Assembly: GCA_964500525.1 (NCBI GenBank)
Contig: CAZCOE010000063.1
Coordinates: 1 to 43,533 of the forward strand
Length of the DNA stretch: 43,533 nucleotides
Direction: 5' to 3'
Source: RGIG7378 sp964500525
GTDB lineage: Bacteria; Bacillota; Clostridia; RGIG7378
The translations under genes and the position numbers were made by a program. Below are positions 33,441 to 42,021 of the stretch, in pieces; positions within the stretch are counted from its first letter, which is position 1, and the number at the start of each line of letters is the position of its first letter. The notes under the pieces are model-generated. The model was not told where the DNA came from, did no database searches, and worked only from the letters and a program-made list of their open reading frames with translations.

Positions 33441-33962
33441 ATGGTTACAGATAAGAGCGAGATTATGAATTATCATCTTCCCAGATGGCATGAGCTGCCG
33501 GAGCTGGACCTATATATGGACCAGATTATCAGCATTATCGACAAATACCTGAGCATTTTCAGGCCCGAGGACCCGGAGGACAAGCTCATGACTCCGGCCA
33601 TGATCAACAACTATGTGAAGCAGCGGCTGGTCAGTCCTCCCGCAGGGAAAAAATACGACCGTCCCAAGGTGGCTTTTTTCCTGGTTACGGCACTGCTTAA
33701 GCGGGTAATGAGCTTCTCGGAGCTGGCAGAGCTCAAGGGCATGGAGCTGGAGGCATATTCACCGGAGGAGGTATATAACCTGTTCTGTTCCGAGCTGGAG
33801 TCCGCAATCCACTATGTATTTGGCGGAGGAGTCAACCCTATTTCCCCGGTTCCCCAGGGAGAGCACATCAAGGAGCACAGTGCAGTCCGGGCCGCAGCCG
33901 TTGCCTTTGCCAATAAATTCTACCTGCAGCAATTGTTGAGACAGTCCCCTGATGAAGCCTGA
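33441..33962 (+). CDS. DUF1836 family protein (MerR-like DNA-binding)
   Basis: The 173-residue protein has the DUF1836 core MTPAMINNYVKQRLVSPPAG followed by KKYDRPKVAFFLVTALLKRV, which resembles the helix-turn-helix of MerR regulators. It is likely a small transcription factor; its target is unknown. I start it at MVTDKSEIM, which has GGGAGGGC just upstream; an ATG four codons earlier lacks a site. It has its own promoter and terminator and is convergent with folC. Confidence 0.85.
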   Translation: MVTDKSEIMNYHLPRWHELPELDLYMDQIISIIDKYLSIFRPEDPEDKLMTPAMINNYVKQRLVSPPAGKKYDRPKVAFFLVTALLKRVMSFSELAELKGMELEAYSPEEVYNLFCSELESAIHYVFGGGVNPISPVPQGEHIKEHSAVRAAAVAFANKFYLQQLLRQSPDEA

Positions 33963-33990
33963 TGTCAGGGATATAAATGCCAATTAACTC

Positions 33991-34020
33991 AAAAACCGTC
34001 CCGAATCCGGAACGGTTTTT
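33991..34020. terminator. Bidirectional terminator between DUF1836 and folC
   Basis: AAAAACCGT and ACGGTTTTT arms around a CC/GG core give A-rich and T-rich ends on both strands, so both convergent genes can end here. Confidence 0.9.
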
Positions 34021-34038
34021 ATTAGTGTCAGCTGGATG

Positions 34039-35343
34039 TTATTTTTCGAAGTGCTTCTTCACATCACTATACATATATAGTGAGCCGATGCATACAATGG
34101 GAGTGCCGTCTGCCATTTCTGTGGCCAGTGCAAGGGCCTTGTCTACGCCCGCCACTACGGATCCACAGGCCTCTGCCTCTGCGCCCCAGGCTGTGATCTT
34201 GTCAGCCAGCAATCCGGAATCCATGGATCTGGTATTGTGGGGTCTGACTGTAAAGACCTTGACGCTGTTGGGCAGCATGATGTTGAGAATCTCTGTTACG
34301 TCCTTGTCGGCCATGACGCCCATTACAAATACGTACTTGTGGTCCGGGTATATTTCGTGAAGTGTCTGAATGGTGGCTGCAACACCCTGAGGATTGTGGC
34401 CTCCATCGATGATAACCGCAGGCTTATATTCTGCGCCATTCTCTGCAGGCTGGTTCCGCTGCAGAATCTCAAATCTGCCGGGCCAATAGGTCTGTCTCAA
34501 GCCCCGGTCCATGGTGTCCATATCGATCTTCCATCCCCGACCCTTGAGGATAAATACTGCCTCCAAAACCATAACAGCATTGTAGATCTGGTGAATGCCC
34601 ACCAGAGATATATGCCATCTGGGACCTGCAAAGATAAAGCTGCTGCCGTTCTCGTCCCATTGGGGCTGGCTGATACGGGTGTAATCCGGAACAATCAACT
34701 TGACCTCGCACTCGTCGCAGCGCTCCTGTATGGCCACCTGGGCCTCGGTGTTCTGTCCGTAGAACAGGGCGTCACATCCCGGCTTGATAATCTTGGCCTT
34801 GGTAGCTGCAATCTCGGCAAAGGTGTTGCCCAGAGTTGCTGTGTGGTCCAATCCGATATTGGTAACAACTGCCAACTCGGGAGCATCGATAATGTTGGTA
34901 GAGTCCTTTTCTCCGCCTAAACCTGCCTCCAACACGACTATGGATGCGTTGTGTGCCGCAAAGAACATGAAGCCTATGGCTGTCATAATCTCAAACTCTG
35001 TGGGGAGATCGTCCTCCATAGACTCAGCCAGAGGGATAACCTTCTCCAGCAGCTCACTTAGCTCCTCGTCGGAAATGTCAACGCCGTTAATCTTCATACG
35101 CTCGTTGATCCTGACCATGTGGGGTGATGTGAACAAACCCGTAGTATATCCTGCGCAATGCAATATGTTGGCCAACATGCAGCAGAATGATCCCTTGCCG
35201 TTGGTGCCCACAACATGTACGTACCTGCATTGCTTCTGAGGATTGCCCAGCATCTCCATCAAGCGACGCATACGGGAAAGGCCCGGCTTGGATCCTCTGG
35301 ACTGGACCTTTCTGATGTATTGAATGGCAGCTTCGTATGTCAT
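34039..35343 (-). CDS. folC: Folylpolyglutamate synthase / dihydrofolate synthase
   Basis: FolC adds glutamate to folates, retaining them in the cell. The 434-residue protein has the P-loop region VVGTNGKGSFCCML, TSPHMVRINERMKINGVDIS, VVLEAGLGGEKDSTN, TNIGLDHTATLG, and DGGHNPQG, all Mur-ligase family motifs. It follows folT by 11 bases, so folate uptake and trapping are expressed together, under the THF riboswitch upstream of folT. Confidence 0.95.
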   Translation of the reverse strand: MTYEAAIQYIRKVQSRGSKPGLSRMRRLMEMLGNPQKQCRYVHVVGTNGKGSFCCMLANILHCAGYTTGLFTSPHMVRINERMKINGVDISDEELSELLEKVIPLAESMEDDLPTEFEIMTAIGFMFFAAHNASIVVLEAGLGGEKDSTNIIDAPELAVVTNIGLDHTATLGNTFAEIAATKAKIIKPGCDALFYGQNTEAQVAIQERCDECEVKLIVPDYTRISQPQWDENGSSFIFAGPRWHISLVGIHQIYNAVMVLEAVFILKGRGWKIDMDTMDRGLRQTYWPGRFEILQRNQPAENGAEYKPAVIIDGGHNPQGVAATIQTLHEIYPDHKYVFVMGVMADKDVTEILNIMLPNSVKVFTVRPHNTRSMDSGLLADKITAWGAEAEACGSVVAGVDKALALATEMADGTPIVCIGSLYMYSDVKKHFEK

Positions 35344-35354
35344 CTGTGTACTCC

Positions 35355-35942
35355 TTAAATTTCCTGATCAGGGTTCTGTGAATCCCGATGGTCCTTGCTA
35401 TACTCTATACTATGTTTCCCATTAGCAAATTGTCTGCTCTTGGCGGCAATAAATGGAATCTGGCTCATTCCGTACAAAATAAGTCCCTCTCCTATTGCGA
35501 TTCCAACATACAGTGCCACTCTGGTGGGCAAAAGCGTCCAGAAGGGGGAACCGTACATCCATGACAGGCACAATGTGGTCCACAGCATGGTTGTTGGAAT
35601 GTTGCAAACCAGCGTCAATGTACACCACCTGAGAACTGAGTTCCTGGATGTTACCATCCTGCCCAGCAGGCCTGCCACTAAACCTATAACCATAGGTGAT
35701 ACGGTCATAGGTGCATACCAACCCAGTGCCGAGAAAACCGTGCTGCCCAGAACATCTGCCACAAAACCCACAACCAATCCCCAAACCGGTCCGAACCAAA
35801 CACCTGCCAGCATAATGGGAATATTTCCCAAGCTGATGCGAATACTGTTTGTCAGATAGATGACCAGGAACCTTGTCAGGATAATGCTCACTGCTGTCAG
35901 CATTGCCAAAACAACCAAGCGGTAAACTCTGTCTCTCTTCAT
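35355..35942 (-). CDS. folT: Folate ECF transporter S component
   Basis: FolT is the substrate-binding membrane part of an energy-coupling-factor transporter for folate. The 195-residue protein begins MKRDRVYRLVVLAML, with GGGGG as binding site, and has about six helices. It contains the segments IRISLGNIPIMLAGVWFGP and GFVADVLGS, typical of folate S components. An in-frame extension to 36083 runs through the riboswitch and is not real. The ECF module (EcfA/EcfT) is not in this window. A THF riboswitch and promoter lie upstream, and folC follows. Confidence 0.92.
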   Translation of the reverse strand: MKRDRVYRLVVLAMLTAVSIILTRFLVIYLTNSIRISLGNIPIMLAGVWFGPVWGLVVGFVADVLGSTVFSALGWYAPMTVSPMVIGLVAGLLGRMVTSRNSVLRWCTLTLVCNIPTTMLWTTLCLSWMYGSPFWTLLPTRVALYVGIAIGEGLILYGMSQIPFIAAKSRQFANGKHSIEYSKDHRDSQNPDQEI

Positions 35943-36001
35943 AATGACCCCCATACCAAAAATCGGTTGAGAGCAAGTACATCTAAACTGTTTGTAAATC
36001 T

Positions 36002-36091
36002 CAGTGGATGTGATGCTGCACCGCGGGAAACCCCTTCGTCCGGAGACTCTACTCCCATTCTCCGACACTTTACGCGCAAACACCTGCTCTG
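36002..36091 (-). promoter_or_regulatory. Tetrahydrofolate (THF) riboswitch
   Basis: The minus strand matches the known THF aptamer piece by piece: GCGCGTAAAGTG for the family's GCGUUAAGUG, GAATGGGA, CCGGACGAAG for ACGAAG, CCCGCGGTG for CGCGGUG, and CACATCC near the 3' end. The P3 helix (GTCGGAG with CTCCGGAC) and the P4 hairpin (GGG-TTT-CCC) fold as expected. It lies 60 bases before folT, a classic target. No terminator follows, so control is probably at translation initiation. Confidence 0.9.
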
Positions 36092-36101
36092 TTTGAGGTA
36101 G

Positions 36102-36130
36102 ATAATATCTAAGTTTTCAAATAAAGTCCA
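36102..36130 (-). promoter_or_regulatory. Sigma-A-like promoter of the folT-folC operon
   Basis: TGGACT, a 17-base spacer and TATTAT on the minus strand, directly before the riboswitch. Confidence 0.6.
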
Positions 36131-36453
36131 TAGTTCCTTGCCTCTTTTTCGGTAAAGAATTGAATAAAAATTGACAAAGAAAAAGGATTTCAGCGAAAAA
36201 ATTCAGGCGTGTTTTTAGGGGTTGGAGGATTGCATAGTAAACTCGGTTTTTCCCTGGTGAGAATTGTGTATTTTGCCATAGAGGCCAATTTGGGCAAATC
36301 CAGCTGATGACACGTCCGATTACAGATTTCAGCCTGTGTTTGACACGGGAAAAACCAAAGTTGGTCCCGGGCCACCATCCGGATTCTTGAAATACTTACC
36401 TGTGCAGATGGCAGAGAAAATATTTCCTGCTATCCTCTGGGTCTCTCACATTG
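36131..36453. other. Intergenic region between folT promoter and GH3 gene
   Basis: No gene supported. A 62-codon frame on the minus strand (36190-36378) has no ribosome binding site or family signal. No clear terminator for the GH3 gene is seen; there are a few short inverted repeats only. Confidence 0.5.
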
Positions 36454-38883
36454 TCAGCCTTTCTTTTGGGTTTTCAAAACCAAGTTAAGCACATTCCCGG
36501 CGGTTCTCTGGAGCTCTCCCCGGGTCAAGCCACCCGGTTTACCCAGGGTTTTGAGAAGGCTGCCATCTGAATGGTATTTCTTCTGCAGGTGATCCATATT
36601 GCCGGGCATAAGTACATCCACTTGGGCCCGGACGCGGTATGCGTTGTCCTTGATGTTGGGAAATTCCGGACTGCTGCTTCTCTGCATCCACCAGTCGGTG
36701 ACGATCACACCGTCAAAGCCCCACTCTCGGCGCAGAACAGTAGTAGCCAAATCGTAGTTATAGTGGGACCACACCCCGTTAATCTTGTTGTATGAGGTCA
36801 TAATCACATCGGGACGGGCCTCCTTCACCACGATTTCAAAGCAGCGAAGATAGATTTCCCGCAGTGCTCTCTGGGATACCCGGGAATCGTTGGTGTTGCG
36901 TTTGGTTTCCTGATTGTTGCAGGCAAAATGCTTGGGACAGCAGGATACGCCCTGACTCTGGACGCCCTGAACAATGGCCGTCGCCATCCTTCCGGCAAGC
37001 AGGGGATCCTCTGAGAAGTACTCAAAATTCCGTCCGCAAAGGGGATTTCTGTGAATATTCATGCCGGGAGACAGGACCACATCCACACCATGCTTTATCA
37101 TCTCCTTGCCGATGTGGGTAAAGAGTTCCCGGATCAATACGTCGTCAAAGGTGCAGGCCAGAGCGGTACCATTGGGTAACAGACTGCAGTATTTTCTCAA
37201 TCGCAGGCCGGAGGGGCCGTCTGATGTAATGACAGGAGAAATGCCCTTTTCTCTCAGGGATGGCAGGACACCACCAAAGGCACCTGCGTTGCCGGCCACG
37301 CCCAGGCCGCTTCCCATACCTCCCTCACCTCGGGTGAGCCCTTCCAACTCTTGGTCACTGAGCTGGGCGATGAACTCATCCAGAGAAATCTTCCCATTGG
37401 CCACGTCGGACAGCTGATAGCCCCTATCCCCGGTGAAGGGGATTTCCTGGGGCAGGCGGTCTATGATCCGCTGTCCCAGATCCACACTTCCGCAGCTCAG
37501 CATTTCTTCACCGGGAACAATCTTGCCATTTTCTTCCCGGGCAGTCATTCTGGCAAAGGGAACCTGGATGCCGCAGACACTTTCACACTGCTCCAGAAGT
37601 TTGGTTTCGGGGATGACGAGGGTCCCGGCACTCTTATCTCCAAGGAGAATCTCATATTTCCCCGCCTCCAGCACAAAGGCATTGGCAAAGCCGGTCTTGC
37701 CCGTATCATCAAAAGAGGCAATAGCTCTATCGTCAAATTCCAGACTGAGGGGCTGGGACTCATGGGGGAGCAGCAGTTTAGTCTTCCCGTAGGATATGAG
37801 AACCTTCGCCGCCTTTCCCAGCTTCCCCTGAGGCGCTTTGCACCACAGCATAACCGTTTCTCTGCCCGGGGTATTCCCCGTATTGGTAACCTGGACTGTG
37901 ACTGTATAGTTGCCGTCCTCCCACTGCAGGTCCAGCGTCCTGCTCTCAAAGGAAGTATAGGACAAACCGTATCCAAAGGGATACAGTACCTTATCCTGGG
38001 CAAAGGTTTCAAAATAGCGATAGCCAACAAAGATATCTTCCGTATAGCAGTTGAATTCGGAGCCGCCAAAGTTCCGGCTGCTTGGATAGTCTTCATAATT
38101 TCCGGCAATGGTATCCGCCAGTTTCCCGCAGGGATTGACCATTCCGGTCAATACATCTGCCACAGCATTGCCGCTTTCCATGCCACCCTGCCAAGGAATC
38201 AGAATGGCAGACAGTTTATCACCGTACTTCTCGGTCCATGCCATGTCCATAATGCTGCCAATGTTCATTACCACGACTGTGTGCAAAAACAGGTCACACA
38301 CCGTATCCAGCATAGCGATTTCTTCGTCAGTCAGGTAGTAGCTGCCCTCAGTCAAGGTGTTTTCCCTGTCTTCACCTGCGGCCCGTCCAATCACTACCAC
38401 TGCTGTTTCACATCGTTTCGCTGCTTCCCTGACCATGTCCTGTTCCAAGGGCATCTCCGGGTGATTCATGGGCCAGTGTCCCCACCAGCCTTGGTCCGCT
38501 TTGTGGTCCTCGCTGGAGCACCAATCGGCATAGACCTGCGCCAAGGGCTCGTCCACCGGCACTGCTGCGTTTCTCAGGCCCTCCATCAAATTCACCCGAT
38601 AGGGAGGATTCACGTCTCCGCCGCTGCCGTAACCCACATAGAACCAGTCCAGCTGACAGCGGCCAAACACCGCTACCCTTTCCCCATGTTTCAGAGGCAG
38701 CGTGCCATCATTCTTCAGCAGCACACAGCCCTCCGCACCTGCGCGGCGAGCCAGAGCTGCCATCTCCGGGGTTGCCATATCGTGACCGTCTGCTGTCAGT
38801 TCCTCCTGCATCAGACCGTTGCCCATTCCCCAATCCACGATGCGTTGAGCAATGGCTCCAATTTTCTGTTTCATTTTTTTCAT
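36454..38883 (-). CDS. GH3 glycoside hydrolase (beta-glucosidase type) with swapped domain order
   Basis: The 809-residue protein belongs to glycoside hydrolase family 3 but in reversed order. First comes the alpha/beta sandwich (EGCVLLKNDGTLPL, GRAAGEDRENTLTEGSYYL). A fibronectin-like domain follows (YPFGYGLSYTSF). The TIM barrel is last (ITSDGPSGLR, GRNFEYFSEDP, CCPKHFACNNQET, GFDGVIVTDWW). The Asp in VTDWW is the likely nucleophile. The same order is known from Ruminococcus albus-type enzymes. No signal peptide, so it likely acts on imported oligosaccharides. The start MKKMKQKIGAI has GAGGG upstream. It probably hydrolyses beta-linked glucosides or related sugars. It stands alone. Confidence 0.93.
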   Translation of the reverse strand: MKKMKQKIGAIAQRIVDWGMGNGLMQEELTADGHDMATPEMAALARRAGAEGCVLLKNDGTLPLKHGERVAVFGRCQLDWFYVGYGSGGDVNPPYRVNLMEGLRNAAVPVDEPLAQVYADWCSSEDHKADQGWWGHWPMNHPEMPLEQDMVREAAKRCETAVVVIGRAAGEDRENTLTEGSYYLTDEEIAMLDTVCDLFLHTVVVMNIGSIMDMAWTEKYGDKLSAILIPWQGGMESGNAVADVLTGMVNPCGKLADTIAGNYEDYPSSRNFGGSEFNCYTEDIFVGYRYFETFAQDKVLYPFGYGLSYTSFESRTLDLQWEDGNYTVTVQVTNTGNTPGRETVMLWCKAPQGKLGKAAKVLISYGKTKLLLPHESQPLSLEFDDRAIASFDDTGKTGFANAFVLEAGKYEILLGDKSAGTLVIPETKLLEQCESVCGIQVPFARMTAREENGKIVPGEEMLSCGSVDLGQRIIDRLPQEIPFTGDRGYQLSDVANGKISLDEFIAQLSDQELEGLTRGEGGMGSGLGVAGNAGAFGGVLPSLREKGISPVITSDGPSGLRLRKYCSLLPNGTALACTFDDVLIRELFTHIGKEMIKHGVDVVLSPGMNIHRNPLCGRNFEYFSEDPLLAGRMATAIVQGVQSQGVSCCPKHFACNNQETKRNTNDSRVSQRALREIYLRCFEIVVKEARPDVIMTSYNKINGVWSHYNYDLATTVLRREWGFDGVIVTDWWMQRSSSPEFPNIKDNAYRVRAQVDVLMPGNMDHLQKKYHSDGSLLKTLGKPGGLTRGELQRTAGNVLNLVLKTQKKG

Positions 38884-39046
38884 GTCAATCCCTCTTTCTC
38901 CATCGGTACGGACAAAAGTCATTTATTTCTCTGTTTTGATTATACATCTGCTGCTGGGTCTTTGTCCTGCATTTTCGCTGCCATCCCCATGGCTGGTGGA
39001 TAATATTTCGCTTGATTTGCTGGAAATGATGATGTGTTCCGGGGAC

Positions 39047-39078
39047 AAAATAAAAAATCCAAGTCCTAAGACTTGGAT
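39047..39078 (-). terminator. Terminator of tRNA-Lys
   Basis: A perfect 9-bp stem (ATCCAAGTC, CTAA loop, GACTTGGAT) with a T-rich run on the minus strand follows the tRNA by two bases. Confidence 0.92.
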
Positions 39079-39080
39079 CT

Positions 39081-39156
39081 TGGTGCGCCATCAGGGATTC
39101 GAACCCGGGACACCCTGATTAAGAGTCAGGTGCTCTACCAACTGAGCTAATGGCGC
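39081..39156 (-). tRNA. tRNA-Lys (anticodon CTT), CCA encoded
   Basis: The minus strand gives a full cloverleaf beginning GCGCCAT, anticodon arm CCTGA-CTCTTAA-TCAGG with anticodon CTT, T loop TTCGAAT, and discriminator A plus CCA. Confidence 0.96.
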
Positions 39157-39178
39157 ATTAATTTGTGGAACGTTGGCT

Positions 39179-39207
39179 ATTATAGTTTATGGCATGGGGT
39201 TTGTCAA
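39179..39207 (-). promoter_or_regulatory. Consensus sigma-A promoter of tRNA-Lys
   Basis: A perfect TTGACA, a 17-base spacer and a perfect TATAAT on the minus strand, 22 bases before the tRNA. Confidence 0.95.
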
Positions 39208-39523
39208 CATCTTTTTTTCACTTCAGCTTTCAGCTGAACTTCAGCCGCTGAAGCCATTCATTAATGCAACGATACCTCCCAGAAAATAAATTCTACGCCA
39301 GCTGTAAACGCTACACCGAGAATGACATATATCTTCTGACACTGATTTTATGCTTTCCACGAGCTCAAATCAACGATGAATAGCTTCCATTTTTACTTCT
39401 AAAGAATGGTATCAAGGATGCTCATCTGTGTTGGTTTATTCCTTCTTTATTGGAGACTCTCTCATGAACCTCTTTTTCGCACTACCCGTTATTTCTCCGT
39501 AAAATTCTATTGTACGATCGTTA
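39208..39523. other. AT-rich intergenic region with two adjacent palindromes
   Basis: No gene seen. Two hairpins sit back to back: TTCAGC-TTTCA-GCTGAA (39222-39238) and CTTCAGC-C-GCTGAAG (39239-39253). The rest shows no clear structure. It separates tRNA-Lys from the decayed RHS cassette. Confidence 0.5.
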
Positions 39524-40109
39524 TTAAAATCCATTTTCTCTTGATTCAAACTCCATTACTTCTAATTCTAAACCCACTAATGGGGCATACACTACCGCCA
39601 TAATATCATATACAAGTGTTCCTAATACGAACCCCTGTGCTTCTGTTACGCCCATACAGCCAATTGTTGCAAAACCGATCCCGCTGCAATAGATCCAACT
39701 CCCGAGGCAAATATAATGATTACGCCACTGACTGCGACTCCTATAGCGCCTCCAATTATCGCATTTGAAACCCTCTCTATCACTGTCAACTCGCCGTTTC
39801 ATCACCTTCTTTTATTTCGTCATCAGTTTCTATACCAAACTCATTCTTTTCCAATCTTGAACAATCATATAGTCTTTCATTGGATGTAGCACCAGCTATA
39901 ATTCTCCCTGCCATGCATAAAACTAGTATAGTTGCTACCAACCATCCAATTTCTCCCGTTGGATCGCTCATATTCACCGGATTATTTCCACAGTATGCAA
40001 ACATGTTAGTGCCAAGAAGTTCATCTCCCGTGCTCGCATATGAGTCGACATTAATGAATCGTCCCATGTCCGGGTTGTAGTACCTGCTGTTCAGGTAATA
40101 GAGCTGTGG
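39524..40109 (-). pseudogene. Orphan RHS C-terminal cassette 3, decayed
   Basis: It begins with the RHS core end QLYYLNSRYYNPDMGRFINV preceded by an in-frame TAG, then FAYCGNNPVNMSDPTGE, the usual RHS junction. The reading frame then moves through three frames. The first ends in DEIKEGDETAS. A second reads a Gly/Ala-rich hydrophobic stretch (IIGGAIGVAVSGVIIIFASG). A third ends in LELEVMEFESRENGF. At least two frameshifts are needed to join them, so this is a broken toxin tail with no visible 5' gene of its own. No immunity gene is recognised beside it. Confidence 0.7.
40048..40109. repeat. RHS homology block, copy C
   Basis: It shares ATGTCCGGGTTGTAGTA, with one change (TAC for TAT in the next codon), and CTGCTGTTCAGGTA with blocks at 41395-41469 and 43301-43375. 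It encodes the conserved end of the RHS core. Confidence 0.85.
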
Positions 40110-40325
40110 CTAGGCTGGGCTTATGTGTGTACCCTGGTGGTGCCCACTTCTGAACTGTGTTTTCGGGTGATTACTTGCCAAAAGAGCATGTAGCTGCTAT
40201 GTAACGACAAGCATCGCTGTCGTGATGCGACAACATTTGTCATGATTCTCCTGAAACCTTTTTAAGCACTGAAACTGATAAATATGATTAATTCTGTAAG
40301 CAGGAGGCCTATTCTAAAAAGCTAT
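40110..40325. other. Intergenic region between RHS cassettes
   Basis: No gene seen. There is a hairpin near 40210-40229 (GCATC with GATGC around GCTGTCGT). Confidence 0.5.
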
Positions 40326-40710
40326 TTAGAAGCATATTAAAGTCCTCTTCATCACAACTTTTTCGGACGGAATAAACCTCACCATTTTCACATATTCTGC
40401 CCAGTAATAGCAAATCATTTCATAATCCCCATTTTGATAGGTTATTTTTACAGCATTTCCGTAAACAGACATTGGATCTCCAGCAAAATAACTATCGAAT
40501 CTGAGCGTCTGGAATTTCTCAATAAAATCATCTTTTTCTGCTTCTGAAAGAGTTTTCGTAACAGTAAACTCCAGACTGTTTTCTGCCGAAACAATCTCTA
40601 TACTTTCGATTTCATCAACTGAATATTTGAACTCGTATGTTATTTCATTGCACGCTGTGAAATCCAACAAAACAAGAAAAACCCAGCAAATAAACAGAAC
40701 TTTTTTTCAT
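40326..40710 (-). pseudogene. Candidate immunity lipoprotein of cassette 2, frameshifted in a poly-A tract
   Basis: The ATG at 40708-40710 has AAAGGGGG upstream and lies 19 bases after the toxin-tail stop. Seven A follow the ATG; with six, the frame would read MKKVLFICWVFLVLLDFTAC, a lipoprotein signal peptide with a Cys, and go straight into the 100-residue mature domain (NEITYEFKYSV to VMKRTLICF). As sequenced, the ATG frame stops after 21 codons. Place, size and export signal fit an immunity protein against the adjacent RHS toxin tail. The tract could be phase-variable, truly broken, or a sequencing error. Confidence 0.65.
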
Positions 40711-40729
40711 AAAACCCCCTTTCAAGGAA

Positions 40730-41758
40730 TTAGGGCATAATTAAGTATAATCCTGCCGCAACATCAGAACCCGCATAATATTCAGTGCGATTTGCCCCAC
40801 CGAAAAAATCGGCCGATCTTTCCCACGGTAACGAATAATATGTTTTCATAGAAGGATTTACAATACAGCCTACTACTGATGGTGCTGCTATTCGAGTCAT
40901 ATACTTTGGCATTATCATTACACTTTCTTGCACTGTGTGTCCCCACTCATGTTTTACAGTATCTATGCCACCATTACTTGAGGTTTCATCTTTATTTAAA
41001 ATGATTGTATTCATTAACGAGAATGATGTTACTCCAGAAATACTATGTTTTAGCACGGGTGTTCCATTATACGATGAAAAAACTTTGGATTCTAACACTT
41101 TAGTTTCGTCTGTGTTGAAAAAACTATAGTTTTTAAAATCACTTACTACATCCTCAACAGTTGCTTGTCCACTAACGACAGCTATAGTTGATGCCACAAC
41201 AATCTTAGTAGCAGTTGAGTGAATGCTTATCACTGCCTTGACTTTGGCTACAAAGCCTGCTACTGCTTTCACCGCATCATTTATCCACTGTGGCCAATGT
41301 CCAGAAGAATCAGACATATTTATCGGGTTATTTAAACAATACACAAACAGGTTATTTCCTTGTTCTAATCCGTCCACTCCAGCCATAACACCATCCGCAT
41401 TAATGAACCGACCCATGTCCGGGTTGTAGTATCTGCTGTTCAGGTAGTATAGCTGTGTCTCTGTATCGTCGTCGTCACGGACTGCGTTATCGTTCGCAAC
41501 AGCGACTATAGTTTTTGCTTCTTCGCTATTGCATCACTCTCTCCGTCGTTCCTCCTCTCCCCAAAAAAGCAAGCTTTTCCGGGGGCCCCGATCGGCTACA
41601 TCTCCCTGGGCATTGGTTACTGCATAATATGTGTCTGTCAAGCTGCTGCTTACATAGTGTAAAGCCATGAGCCCGGTCTGTCCATACTCAAAATACATCT
41701 CACAGATTGTTGTGGCATTCTGAAGCTTTTGGTTCTCGGGCATATTACCAGGCAACAT
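40730..41758 (-). pseudogene. Orphan RHS C-terminal cassette 2 with metallopeptidase-like tail, interrupted
   Basis: The frame opens near MLPGNMPENQKLQNATTIC, passes the RHS-core-like TDTYYAVTNAQGDV, then enters unrelated sequence and hits an in-frame TGA (41534-41536). It resumes in the same frame with TETQLYYLNSRYYNPDMGRF and FVYCLNNPINMSDSSG, then a tail of about 190 residues. The tail has HEWGH (codons 40937-40951) followed by Gln, and a later WERSADFFGG, as in zinc metallopeptidases where His, His and Glu bind zinc. An ATG within the core (41414-41416) could start a shorter product of 228 residues, MGRFINADGVM on. No ribosome binding site supports that start clearly. The tail itself looks intact. 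Confidence 0.75.
41395..41469. repeat. RHS homology block, copy B
   Basis: 75 bases that match 43301-43375 at about 72 positions. It encodes the end of the RHS core up to MGRFINAD. Confidence 0.9.
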
Positions 41759-42021
41759 CAAAAATATGATAGATACTATAAACTTGAAAAAACCAACAAA
41801 CCAAGAGTTTATGCTTGTTGAGAATATTGTGCTCTTATCAGCAATTAAAGATGATTTTTACAATCATATAGTGGATCAGGAGCAATTTTATTAATGGAAC
41901 ACCTATTAGGCGATGTGCGAACTAAATAATCCACCGGGTTCCGTAGACACAAGAAAATACAATTCCCCTACGAGCATCGCCAATGTGAGACCATCGGCAA
42001 TACTTGTTGGTATGATTCATA
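41759..42021. other. Intergenic region between immunity gene and RHS cassette 2
   Basis: AT-rich, no gene supported. The frame of cassette 2 stays open upstream to about 41848 but with no start codon or RHS-like sequence. Confidence 0.5.

Noticed and set aside
36190..36378. A 62-codon frame between folT and GH3
   Set aside because: No binding site, no family signal, and poor protein-like composition.
37351..39003. A 550-codon frame opposite the GH3 gene
   Set aside because: Antisense shadow of a gene with clear family motifs.
39081..39156. tRNA-Lys as an integration site for the RHS region
   Set aside because: The tRNA 3' end faces the GH3 gene rather than the RHS region, no repeat of the tRNA end was seen elsewhere, and there is no integrase.
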